Source: Palsa-504 sp963808315
GTDB lineage: Bacteria; Actinomycetota; Actinomycetes; Streptosporangiales; Streptosporangiaceae
Direction of reading: 5' to 3'
Assembly: GCA_963808315.1 (NCBI GenBank)
Contig: CAWEFK010000001.1
Location: 1 to 64,000 of the forward strand
DNA length: 64,000 nucleotides
A model generated the notes under the pieces. That model did not search any database. It was not told where the DNA came from and saw only the letters and a program-made list of their open reading frames with translations. A program made the position numbers and the translations under genes. Below are positions 42,522 through 49,500 of this stretch, piece by piece (the stretch's first letter is position 1; each line of letters starts with the position of its first letter).

Positions 42522-43954
42522 CGTTCGGCACCGATGTGGTCATCGGGGTGGACATCGGGACCACCTCGTCCAAGGCCGTGGTCCGGTCGGTATCGCGGCG
42601 CGGCACCCCGTACTCGGCGTCGCGGCGCGGGGCCCCGTACGAGGAGCAGCGCATCCCGTACGTGGAGCAGCCCACCCCGTGGCAGACCCGCGAGGGCGGC
42701 CAGACCGAGGTCGATCCCGGCCGCCTCCTCGACGTGGCCGTCGACCTGATCGGGCGGGCCGCCCAGGCAGCCGGATCAGCGTGGGGACCGGTCCGGGTGC
42801 GCAGCATCGGCGTGACCGGCCTGGCCGAGAGCGGCGTGCTGCTCGATGCGGCCGGGCAGCCGGCCGCGCCGGTGATCGCCTGGTTCGATCACCGGGGCGG
42901 GACCGAGGTCGAGCAGGTCAGCCGCTCCTCCCCCGGATTTGCCGCCGTGTTCGCGGGCCGGACGGGTCTTCCGTGGTCGAGCCAGGCCAGCCTGGCCAAA
43001 CTGCTCTGGCTGCGCAGCCGCGGCTACCTGGCCTGCCCGGCCCCGACCTGGCTGAGCGTGCCCGAGTGGATCGTCTTCGCCCTGGGCGGTGAACCCGGGT
43101 GCGAACCATCGCTGGCGTCCCGGACCGGTCTCATCGATCAGGGCACGGGCCGCCCGTGGCCCGAGGCGCTGGCCGTGGCCGGACTGCCGGCCCGCATTCT
43201 CCCGGCGATGAGACCCGCCGGTGCACCCGCCGGGTACCTGGCTCACGACGGAGTTGTCTCCTGCGCCGCGGGCGCCGTCCTGACGGTGGCCGGGCACGAC
43301 CACCCGGTCGCGGCGATCGGCGTCGGCGCGGTCGAGGCGGACGAGCTGTTCAACTCGAGCGGCACCGCGGACGTGCTGGCGCGCTCCATCCCGGGCACGC
43401 TGGCGGAGTCCGAGCGCCGGCGGGTGGTGCAGGCCGGCTGGTCGATCGGAGCGCACGTGCTGCCCGGGACCAGCCTGCTGCTGGCCGGCGTCAGCGGCGG
43501 GCTGCTGCTGCGGCGCGTGCTGGCCGCGCTGGGCGCTCAGTCCGGTCCGGCCCGGGCGGCGCTCGATCACGCCAGCCTGAGCGTCGGCGAGCTGCCGGCC
43601 GGCCTGTTGGTCACCGGCGACGGCCGGACCTCCGATGACGTGGTCATCCGCATCCAGGACGGCTCGTCTCCGGCCTCGCTCTGGACCGCGGCCGTGCGGT
43701 ACACGGCGGCCCAGACCCGGCTCCTGCTCGATGACATCGAGAAGGTAGTCGGGCCGCACCGGCTGGTCGTGGCGGCCGGGGGCTGGACGCAGATGGCCAG
43801 CGTGCGCGCGGCCAAGACGGCCGTCATCGAGGCCATGAGCTTTTCACCTGTAGTGCAGCCGGGCGTCACCGGGGCCGCTTTGCTGGCCGCGTTCGCCCTC
43901 GACGGCGAGGGACTGCCGCTCGCCGATTTCATCAGGCAGTCGACCAAGGGATGA
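42518..43954 (+). CDS. second FGGY-family carbohydrate kinase
   Basis: A 478-residue kinase starting at GTG 42518, overlapped with the LacI stop. It has the N-terminal phosphate loop VVIGVDIGTTSSKAVV, followed by an unusual Arg/Pro/Tyr repeat insertion (SRRGTPY, SRRGAPY, IPYVEQP), VTGLAESGVLLD, VIAWFDHRGG, AGHDHPVAAIGVGA and NSSGTADVLA. It is not a close match to XylB and lacks its QMHG, so the sugar differs. GHDH and SSGT blocks occur in poorly studied FGGY groups. With an aldolase directly behind it, the product is expected to be a ketose phosphate that the aldolase cleaves. Confidence 0.85.
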   Translation: MTFGTDVVIGVDIGTTSSKAVVRSVSRRGTPYSASRRGAPYEEQRIPYVEQPTPWQTREGGQTEVDPGRLLDVAVDLIGRAAQAAGSAWGPVRVRSIGVTGLAESGVLLDAAGQPAAPVIAWFDHRGGTEVEQVSRSSPGFAAVFAGRTGLPWSSQASLAKLLWLRSRGYLACPAPTWLSVPEWIVFALGGEPGCEPSLASRTGLIDQGTGRPWPEALAVAGLPARILPAMRPAGAPAGYLAHDGVVSCAAGAVLTVAGHDHPVAAIGVGAVEADELFNSSGTADVLARSIPGTLAESERRRVVQAGWSIGAHVLPGTSLLLAGVSGGLLLRRVLAALGAQSGPARAALDHASLSVGELPAGLLVTGDGRTSDDVVIRIQDGSSPASLWTAAVRYTAAQTRLLLDDIEKVVGPHRLVVAAGGWTQMASVRAAKTAVIEAMSFSPVVQPGVTGAALLAAFALDGEGLPLADFIRQSTKG

Positions 43955-43955
43955 C

Positions 43956-44870
43956 ATGACAGACGCCACGAAAGCCCGAACGGGAACGCTGGACGACATC
44001 GCGAACGACAACCACGTGTTCTCCATCATCGCCATGGACCAGCGCAACACCCTGCGCCGCATGTTCACGGCCGTCGGCTGGGATGCCAGTGACGACGACC
44101 TGCGCACCGCCAAGGCCGACGTGGCCCGGGTCCTGACGCCGGCCGCCAGCGGCCTGCTGTCCGATCCGACCTACGGCGTTCCGGCCATCACGCAAGCCAA
44201 GGCGCTGGCGCCCAGCTGCGGGCTGCTCGTCGCGGCCGAGCCGTCCGAGCGGCGCAGCTGGGAAGGCGAGCCGCGCACCCACCGGGATCCCGCGCTGGAC
44301 GCCCAGTGGGCCCTTGACCAGGGCGGCGACGTGCTGAAGTTCTTCGTCCAGCTGCGCGCCGACCGCCCGGCCCCGGCACCGGGCGAGCCGGACCTGGTGG
44401 CCGAGACGCTGGCCGTCTGCGCGGAGATCATCCGCGACTGCCGCCACCAGGGCGTGCCCGTGGTCATCGAGAACCTCGTCTACGTGCGGCCGGGGGAAGA
44501 CCTGCACGGCCAGGCCCGCGAAGACGCGATCATCGAGTCGGCCCGGGCCCTCAACGACCTGGACATCGACCTGCTCAAGCTCGAATATCCCGGGTCGCCG
44601 CAGGGCTGCCGGCGGCTGGCGGAGATCCTCGACCGGCCCTGGGCGGTGCTGTCCGCGGGCGTGCCCTTCGACCAGTTCACCGACATCATCCAGATCGCGA
44701 CCGAAGAGGGCGGCGCCTCCGGCTTCATTGCCGGCCGCTCCGTGTGGCGCGAGGTGGTGACCCTGACCGGGCCTGCTCGCGAGGAGTTCCTTACCTCGGT
44801 AGCCTTGCCGCGGCTGGAACGGCTGGTCGACGTGGCCGCGCAGCGCGCCCGCCCGTGGCACAAGGTCTAG
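43956..44870 (+). CDS. class I aldolase of the LacD/YihT-like family
   Basis: A 304-residue protein beginning with the family start TGTLDDIANDNHVFSIIAMDQRNTLRRMF. Further motifs are LLSDPTYGVP, GGDVLKFFVQLRAD with the probable Schiff-base region, DLLKLEYPGSP and WAVLSAGVPFDQF. LacD cleaves tagatose 1,6-bisphosphate and YihT cleaves sulfofructose 1-phosphate, so this enzyme should split a ketose phosphate to dihydroxyacetone phosphate and an aldehyde. It lies one base after the kinase gene. The stop region overlaps the convergent mazF stop by 4 bp. Confidence 0.85.
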   Translation: MTDATKARTGTLDDIANDNHVFSIIAMDQRNTLRRMFTAVGWDASDDDLRTAKADVARVLTPAASGLLSDPTYGVPAITQAKALAPSCGLLVAAEPSERRSWEGEPRTHRDPALDAQWALDQGGDVLKFFVQLRADRPAPAPGEPDLVAETLAVCAEIIRDCRHQGVPVVIENLVYVRPGEDLHGQAREDAIIESARALNDLDIDLLKLEYPGSPQGCRRLAEILDRPWAVLSAGVPFDQFTDIIQIATEEGGASGFIAGRSVWREVVTLTGPAREEFLTSVALPRLERLVDVAAQRARPWHKV

Positions 44871-45187
44871 AGGAGACCGTGGTAGAGGCGGAGGGCGTCG
44901 TCGAGCGCGTCCATCTCGGCGTCGTCCAGCACGCCAATCCAGTTGTTCAGCTTCGTAATGTCGACGCCGAGCATCTGCTCGAGGAGTATGCGGCATTTCC
45001 GGCCCTCGATCTCGGCTTCTGGCCGGGTCAGGCTGGGCCGGGCCGAGGCGGACGTGGGGGCGACAGTCACGACCGAGCCGATGAAGTTCGTGGCGGTCAC
45101 GACGACCGCGTAGCGGCGTTCCTCTTGGGTGTGATCGCCGGTACGGACCGGCAAGGTGATGAGGAAAATGGAGCCCTTACGAAGCAA
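44867..45187 (-). CDS. MazF/PemK-family toxin (mRNA interferase)
   Basis: A 106-residue CcdB/PemK-fold protein: MLRKGSIFLITLPVRTGDHTQEERRYAVVVTATNFIGSVVTVAPTS. The RR..VVV strand and later S-A-R pattern, with CRILLEQMLGVDI in the second half, match MazF-type ribonucleases, though the second half is less typical. The antitoxin gene overlaps its start by 11 bp. It converges with the aldolase gene, the stop codons overlapping by 4 bp. Confidence 0.82.
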   Translation of the reverse strand: MLRKGSIFLITLPVRTGDHTQEERRYAVVVTATNFIGSVVTVAPTSASARPSLTRPEAEIEGRKCRILLEQMLGVDITKLNNWIGVLDDAEMDALDDALRLYHGLL

Positions 45188-45407
45188 GGTAACGGGCCCA
45201 CTCGCGGATCTTCTCCGCTTCCTCCCGCTCCGCCGGATCGTTGGCGATCTCGGCCGACTCCCGGCGCATCCGCTCCTGCATGGTGGTGAACCAGGCCAGG
45301 TGGATGGCCTTCCTGATCACCTCAGATGTCGACCCGCCAAGTTCCTCGACCACCTGGTCGAGTTCTTTGCGCGTCTTTTCGTCCACGCGGACGGTCACAA
45401 CTTCCAT
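45177..45407 (-). CDS. ribbon-helix-helix antitoxin partner of the MazF-like toxin
   Basis: A 76-residue protein: MEVVTVRVDEKTRKELDQVVEELGGSTSEVIRKAIHLAW is a CopG/MetJ-type DNA-binding domain, followed by a Glu/Arg-rich helical tail that would wrap the toxin. It precedes the toxin gene in the same direction and overlaps it, the standard type II arrangement. Confidence 0.85.
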   Translation of the reverse strand: MEVVTVRVDEKTRKELDQVVEELGGSTSEVIRKAIHLAWFTTMQERMRRESAEIANDPAEREEAEKIREWARYLAS

Positions 45408-45446
45408 GAGCCGAGCGTAACACGATTCGTATTACACACCCGAGGG

Positions 45447-46499
45447 TCACGTCAGGTGCGGGCCGAGCAGGGTCAGGTCCGCGGGGGACAGCCGGTCGCG
45501 GGCGGTCTTGGCCTGGTGCCAGAACGGGTAGATCAGCGGCGGGGCACTGAGGCGGTCGAGCTGGGCCCGCTCCTCGGCGGCCAGGGTCAGCGACGCGGCC
45601 GCCAGGTTGTCGGCCAGCTGCTCGTCGGTCCGTGCCCCGATCACCAGCGAGGTGACGGCCGGGCGGCCCAGGGTGTAGGCCAAGGCGACCTGGGCGGCGG
45701 ACACCCCGCGGGAGTCGGCGATCTCGACGAGGACGTCGACGATGTCGTGCAGGCCGTCGGTGTCGTAGACCGGCGGCTCGTCCCAGTCGGTGAGCTGGCG
45801 CGAGCCCGCCGGGGCCTCGGTGTTCCTGCGGTACTTGCCCGATAGCAGGCCGCCGGCCAGCGGGCTCCAGACCAGGACGCCAAGCCCTTGGTCGACCGAG
45901 AGCGGGATCAGCTCGTAGTCGGCCTCGCGAGCCTGCAGCGAATAGTAGATCTGCTGGCTGACGAACTGCGGCAGGCCCAGCCGCTGCGCGGTGCCCAGCG
46001 CCTTCATCAGCTGCCAGGCGGCGTAGTTCGAGGCGCCCAGGTAACGCACCTTGCCCGAGGCGACCAGCAGGTCCAGGGCCTGCAGCGTCTCCTCGAGCGG
46101 GGTCAGGCCGTCCCACTCGTGCACCTGGTACAGGTCGATGTGATCGGTGCCGAGGCGGCGCAAGCTCGCCTCACAGCCCGAGATGATGTGGTGGCGGGAA
46201 AGGCCGGAGTCGTTCGGCCCATCTCCCATGGACATCCGGACTTTGGTGGCCAGCAGGAACTTGTCCCGCCGCCCCCGCAGGACCTCCCCCACGATCTCCT
46301 CGGCCTGGCCGCCGGAGTACACGTCGGCGGTATCGATGAGGTTGACCCCGGCGTCCAGGCACGTGTCCACCTGCCGGCGGGCCTGCGCCACGTCCGTCGA
46401 CCCCACGTTCTTGAACGGCCCGCTGCCGCCGAAGGTCATCGTGCCCATGGTGAGCACGGAAACCCGCAGACCCGACTTCCCTAGCGCGCGATATTCCAT
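45447..46499 (-). CDS. aldo/keto reductase
   Basis: A 350-residue AKR protein of the YajO/voltage-gated-channel-beta-like group. Motifs: MEYRALGKSGLRVSVLTMGTMTFGG, the catalytic Asp-Tyr pair in NLIDTADVYSGGQAEEIVGEVL, DHIDLYQVHEWD with the catalytic His, and LVIGARTDEQLADNLAAA for NADPH binding. Start ATG 46499. The LysR-type gene follows upstream on the same strand 10 bp away, and an ATACCC half-site near its start resembles the palindrome in front of lysR, which may link the two. Confidence 0.92.
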   Translation of the reverse strand: MEYRALGKSGLRVSVLTMGTMTFGGSGPFKNVGSTDVAQARRQVDTCLDAGVNLIDTADVYSGGQAEEIVGEVLRGRRDKFLLATKVRMSMGDGPNDSGLSRHHIISGCEASLRRLGTDHIDLYQVHEWDGLTPLEETLQALDLLVASGKVRYLGASNYAAWQLMKALGTAQRLGLPQFVSQQIYYSLQAREADYELIPLSVDQGLGVLVWSPLAGGLLSGKYRRNTEAPAGSRQLTDWDEPPVYDTDGLHDIVDVLVEIADSRGVSAAQVALAYTLGRPAVTSLVIGARTDEQLADNLAAASLTLAAEERAQLDRLSAPPLIYPFWHQAKTARDRLSPADLTLLGPHLT

Positions 46500-46509
46500 A
46501 CCCTTGACC

Positions 46510-47409
46510 CTACCCAGCGGGGTCCCGCGCCCACGTCGCCGGCGTCGGCGCCGTGGCCGCGCTGTGGCCCGCGCCGTGGCCGGCGGCCACCTCGGCGGCG
46601 GCGCGGACGAAGGCGGCCACGGCGGTCGAACGGCTGCGTTCGGGCCAGGCCAGCACGAGGGAGACCGGCGCGGCGTCCAGGACGGGGACGGCGACCAGGT
46701 CGCGGCGGAGGCGTTCGGTCACGGTGTCGGGCATGAGCGCGATCGTCTGGCCGAGTGCGATCAGCTGCATGAGCTGGGACGTGTCGCGCACCTGCGGACC
46801 GGGGCCGGTCATGGCGGGCCAGCGGGGCATCGTCTCGCCCCGCAGGTCGTCCAGGCGCAGCGCGGTCTGCCCGGCGAGCCGGTGGCCGGACGGCAGGATG
46901 GCCACCTGGCCGGCCACGTGCAGCAGTTCGGTGTCGAATCCGCTCACGTCGTCGTAGGGCAGGTGCATGAGGGCCAGGTCGGCCGCTCCGGTACGCAGCA
47001 GGCCGGCCTGCTCGCCGACGTCGCACACGTGCACGTCCACGCCGGCCGGGGCGGGCTGTTCGGCGTACCGGGTCAGGATGTCCGGGAGCAGGCCGACGTC
47101 GGCGTTGGGCTTGGTCGCGAGGACCAGCCGCGGCGTCGCCTCCGCCGCGCGGCGGGCGCGCTGGCCCGCGGCGGCCGCGGCGTCGAGTACCTTGCGTCCC
47201 TCGTGCAGCAGGACCACGCCCGCGGGGGTGAGCCGCACGCCACGCCCGGCGCGTTCGAGCAGCGGCACGCCGACCCGGCGTTCCAGCTTCTTGATCGCCC
47301 GGGACAGCGGCGGCTGAGCCATGCCGAGCCGTTCGGCGGCCCGGCCGACGTGCTCTTCCTCGCCCACCGCGACAAAGTACGCCAGCTCGCGGGTCTCCAG
47401 GTGTTCCAT
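46510..47409 (-). CDS. LysR family transcriptional regulator
   Basis: A 299-residue LTTR. ATG 47409 gives MEHLETRELAYFVAVGEEEHVGRAAERLGMAQPPLSRAIKKLE, the standard start and helix-turn-helix; the open frame upstream of it is not homologous. The effector domain (RLVLATKPNADVGLLPDILTRY...) is normal, and the end is Ala/Thr-rich. It is divergent from an SDR gene and directly upstream of the aldo/keto reductase, a usual LysR arrangement, so it probably controls both reductases. Confidence 0.9.
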   Translation of the reverse strand: MEHLETRELAYFVAVGEEEHVGRAAERLGMAQPPLSRAIKKLERRVGVPLLERAGRGVRLTPAGVVLLHEGRKVLDAAAAAGQRARRAAEATPRLVLATKPNADVGLLPDILTRYAEQPAPAGVDVHVCDVGEQAGLLRTGAADLALMHLPYDDVSGFDTELLHVAGQVAILPSGHRLAGQTALRLDDLRGETMPRWPAMTGPGPQVRDTSQLMQLIALGQTIALMPDTVTERLRRDLVAVPVLDAAPVSLVLAWPERSRSTAVAAFVRAAAEVAAGHGAGHSAATAPTPATWARDPAG

Positions 47410-47422
47410 ACCCGTAGGGTAT
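47408..47422. promoter_or_regulatory. LysR-type palindromic site
   Basis: ATACCCGTAGGGTAT, a 6-3-6 palindrome with the AT...AT ends usual for LysR (T-N11-A) sites, overlapping the lysR start codon in the spacer to the SDR gene. Probable autoregulation site. Confidence 0.55.
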
Positions 47423-47480
47423 CGGTTGCCGACCCAGGCGGTCATGGCTCTTTGGGCCGAACGTCCCTGATCATGGCAGC

Positions 47481-48224
47481 ATGACAGACGACAACGAGCT
47501 GACCGGGCGGATCGCACTGGTCACCGGGGCCAACAAGGGCATCGGGCGGGAAATCGCCGGGCAGCTGGCGCAGCGGGGCGCGACCGTGCTGCTGGCGGCC
47601 CGGGACAAGCAGCGGCGCGAGGACGCGGTGGCGGCGCTGCGGGCCGGCGGGCTGGACGTCCACCCGGTGGCGCTGGACGTGACCGACCCGGCGTCGGCGG
47701 CCGCGGCGGCGGCGCAGATCGACCGGGAGCACAGGCGGCTCGACGTGCTCGTGAACAACGCCGGCATCGCCGGCGGGCGGGTCCGGCCGAGCGAGGCGGA
47801 CGTGGCCCAGCTGCGGACGGTGTTCGAGACGAATGTGTTCGGCATCGTGGTCGTGACCAACGCGATGCTGGCGTTGCTGCGCCGGTCCGGCGCGGCCGTC
47901 GTGGTCAACGTGTCGAGCGAGGTGGGATCGCTCGCCGAGGCGTCGGATCCGCAGTCCGCGCTGGCGCAGCTGCCGGCGTCGGGGGTGTACGCGCCGTCGA
48001 AGACGGCGGTGAACGCGCTGACCGTGCAGTACGCCAAGGACCTGCGGGCGGACCACATCCTGGTGAACGCGATCACGCCCGGGTACTGCGCCACGGACCT
48101 CAACCACCATCAGGGGGTCCTGACGGCGGCGCAGGGCGCGGCGGTGGCGGTGCGGTACGCCACCATCGGGGCGGATGGGCCCACTGGTGGCTTTTTCGGC
48201 GCCGATGGACCGGTTCCCTGGTGA
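47481..48224 (+). CDS. short-chain dehydrogenase/reductase
   Basis: A 247-residue classical SDR: ALVTGANKGIGREIAGQLA is the nucleotide motif TGxxxGIG, VNNAGIAGG is the NNAG strand, VNVSSEVGS carries the catalytic Ser, and YAPSKTAVNALT the YxxxK pair. The GANKGIG form is that of carbonyl-reductase-like SDRs. Divergent from the LysR gene, the likely regulator. Confidence 0.92.
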   Translation: MTDDNELTGRIALVTGANKGIGREIAGQLAQRGATVLLAARDKQRREDAVAALRAGGLDVHPVALDVTDPASAAAAAAQIDREHRRLDVLVNNAGIAGGRVRPSEADVAQLRTVFETNVFGIVVVTNAMLALLRRSGAAVVVNVSSEVGSLAEASDPQSALAQLPASGVYAPSKTAVNALTVQYAKDLRADHILVNAITPGYCATDLNHHQGVLTAAQGAAVAVRYATIGADGPTGGFFGADGPVPW

Positions 48225-48376
48225 CGTCCGTGGCCGGCGCGACCGATCCGGCCGTAGGCTCAGTACGGGGCACGGCCGTACGTCGACGCCCCGCCTGATA
48301 CCGATCTCGGAGAAGCCGTCTCCTGGTTGGCCGTTGTCAACCGCGCTCGTCCAGGCGGGCGTTGAGGAGGGCTGCC

Positions 48377-48958
48377 GTGATCCCGAGCACCTACGCGGGC
48401 TACTTCCAGGCCGCGTCGCAAGCCGCCGGCGCGCTCATCGGCTTGCTCTTCGTGGTCATCGCGCTGAAACCGGGGCGGATCATCGGGCGGCACGCCGACC
48501 CGGTCGCCAGACGGCTCGCGGCCAGCAGCTTCACCGGCCTCGTCGATGCCTTCTTCGTCTCGCTGCTGGCCCTCATCCCTGGCCACGACCTCGGCTACGG
48601 CGCCGCCGTCATGGCCCTGCTCAGCCTCTACCACACCCTGCGGCTGAACCTGGCGTACCCCGGCGTCAGGCACACCGTGATCTTCGCCGCCAGCTTGCTC
48701 GCCTACGGGTTCCAGCTCTGCATCGCCATCGCGGTCATCGTGGCGCCTGACAACGTCGATTTCATCAAATTCATGGCCTTCGTGCTGATCAGCGCGTTCG
48801 CCGTGGGCCTCAACCGCGCCTGGGCGCTGCTGGAAAGCACGGCCGTCGCCGGAGCGGAGGAGGGCCAGGCCAACCCTCCCATGGGAACGGCGCCGCATCC
48901 CAACGGGGCCGCGGAGCACCCGAGCACCCCTCCCGCAGAAGTTGAACCCTCCGCGTAA
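48377..48958 (+). CDS. hypothetical small membrane protein
   Basis: A 193-residue protein. GTG 48377 follows GAGGAGGG by five bases; the frame is open a little further upstream. It shows about four membrane helices (AAGALIGLLFVVIALKPG, GLVDAFFVSLLALIP, AVMALLSLYHTL, TVIFAASLLAYGFQLCIAIAVIV, FMAFVLISAFAVG) and a Pro/Ala-rich cytoplasmic tail. Similar unnamed proteins occur in actinomycetes and no function is known to me. Ends with a hairpin 20 bases downstream. Confidence 0.8.
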   Translation: MIPSTYAGYFQAASQAAGALIGLLFVVIALKPGRIIGRHADPVARRLAASSFTGLVDAFFVSLLALIPGHDLGYGAAVMALLSLYHTLRLNLAYPGVRHTVIFAASLLAYGFQLCIAIAVIVAPDNVDFIKFMAFVLISAFAVGLNRAWALLESTAVAGAEEGQANPPMGTAPHPNGAAEHPSTPPAEVEPSA

Positions 48959-48977
48959 GCGCTGGCCTGGCGGATTT

Positions 48978-49021
48978 TCACGAAGACTTATGGCCCTTCC
49001 TGGGGCAAAAAGTCTTCGTGA
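48978..49021. terminator. hairpin terminator after the small membrane protein gene
   Basis: TCACGAAGACTT and its complement make a perfect 12-bp stem, with a second short GCCC/GGGC pair inside the loop. The right arm shares AAAAGTCTTC with the nested inverted repeat at 30481-30560. Confidence 0.7.
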
Positions 49022-49086
49022 TCATGGGGGGCACGGAGCGTGCGCACCCTCGCGATGCGTTGTTTGCGTGTGCAGGAGCAGGGCAC

Positions 49087-49500
49087 GTGCTTGGGGTGCG
49101 GAATCGTGGACGTTCCTGGTTCTCCGGGCGCTCGGCGCTGGCGTTGCACTGGGCTAGTGCTGGCGCCGCGTTGGTGGGGTTGGGCTGGGTCGTCTACGCC
49201 GTCCTGCGAAGCTGGGACTATGGCGGTTTCGTGCTGGCTGCTCTGTGGATGCTGATCGCTGCTGGCTGGTTTTTTGCCGCTCGTCAGCGTCGTCGTCGCG
49301 AGCCACGCGGCTACGGTCAAGCATGGCCAGTACCTGCGCCGGAAGTCCTGTTGCTGGCCGAGCAGGGCCGGAAGATCCAGGCGATCAAACGCTATCGGGA
49401 GCTGAACCCTGACCTCGGGCTCAAAGAGGCAAAAAACGTCATCGACGGACTAGGGTTACTCGTTTCTGGCGACCTCGGGGCCGGTCATGCGGCGCAGTAG
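49087..49500 (+). CDS. membrane protein with ribosomal L7/L12-like C-terminal domain
   Basis: About 137 residues from GTG 49087 (AGGAG eight bases upstream; the frame is open back to 49018). Two membrane helices (ALALHWASAGAALVGLGWVVYAVL and GGFVLAALWMLIAAGWFFAA) and a basic RQRRRR turn are followed by QGRKIQAIKRYRELNPDLGLKEAKNVIDGL, which is the C-terminal fold signature of ribosomal protein L7/L12. Such fusions are found in several actinomycetes without known role. It overlaps the FtsX gene on the other strand by 45 bp at the 3' end. Confidence 0.78.
   Translation: MLGVRNRGRSWFSGRSALALHWASAGAALVGLGWVVYAVLRSWDYGGFVLAALWMLIAAGWFFAARQRRRREPRGYGQAWPVPAPEVLLLAEQGRKIQAIKRYRELNPDLGLKEAKNVIDGLGLLVSGDLGAGHAAQ

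Noticed and set aside
43956..44870. LacD/YihT-like aldolase as part of a sulfoquinovose degradation pathway linked to sqdB
   Set aside because: It is 36 kb from sqdB, and no YihQ, YihS or sulfolactaldehyde enzyme is near; the local partners point to polyol metabolism.
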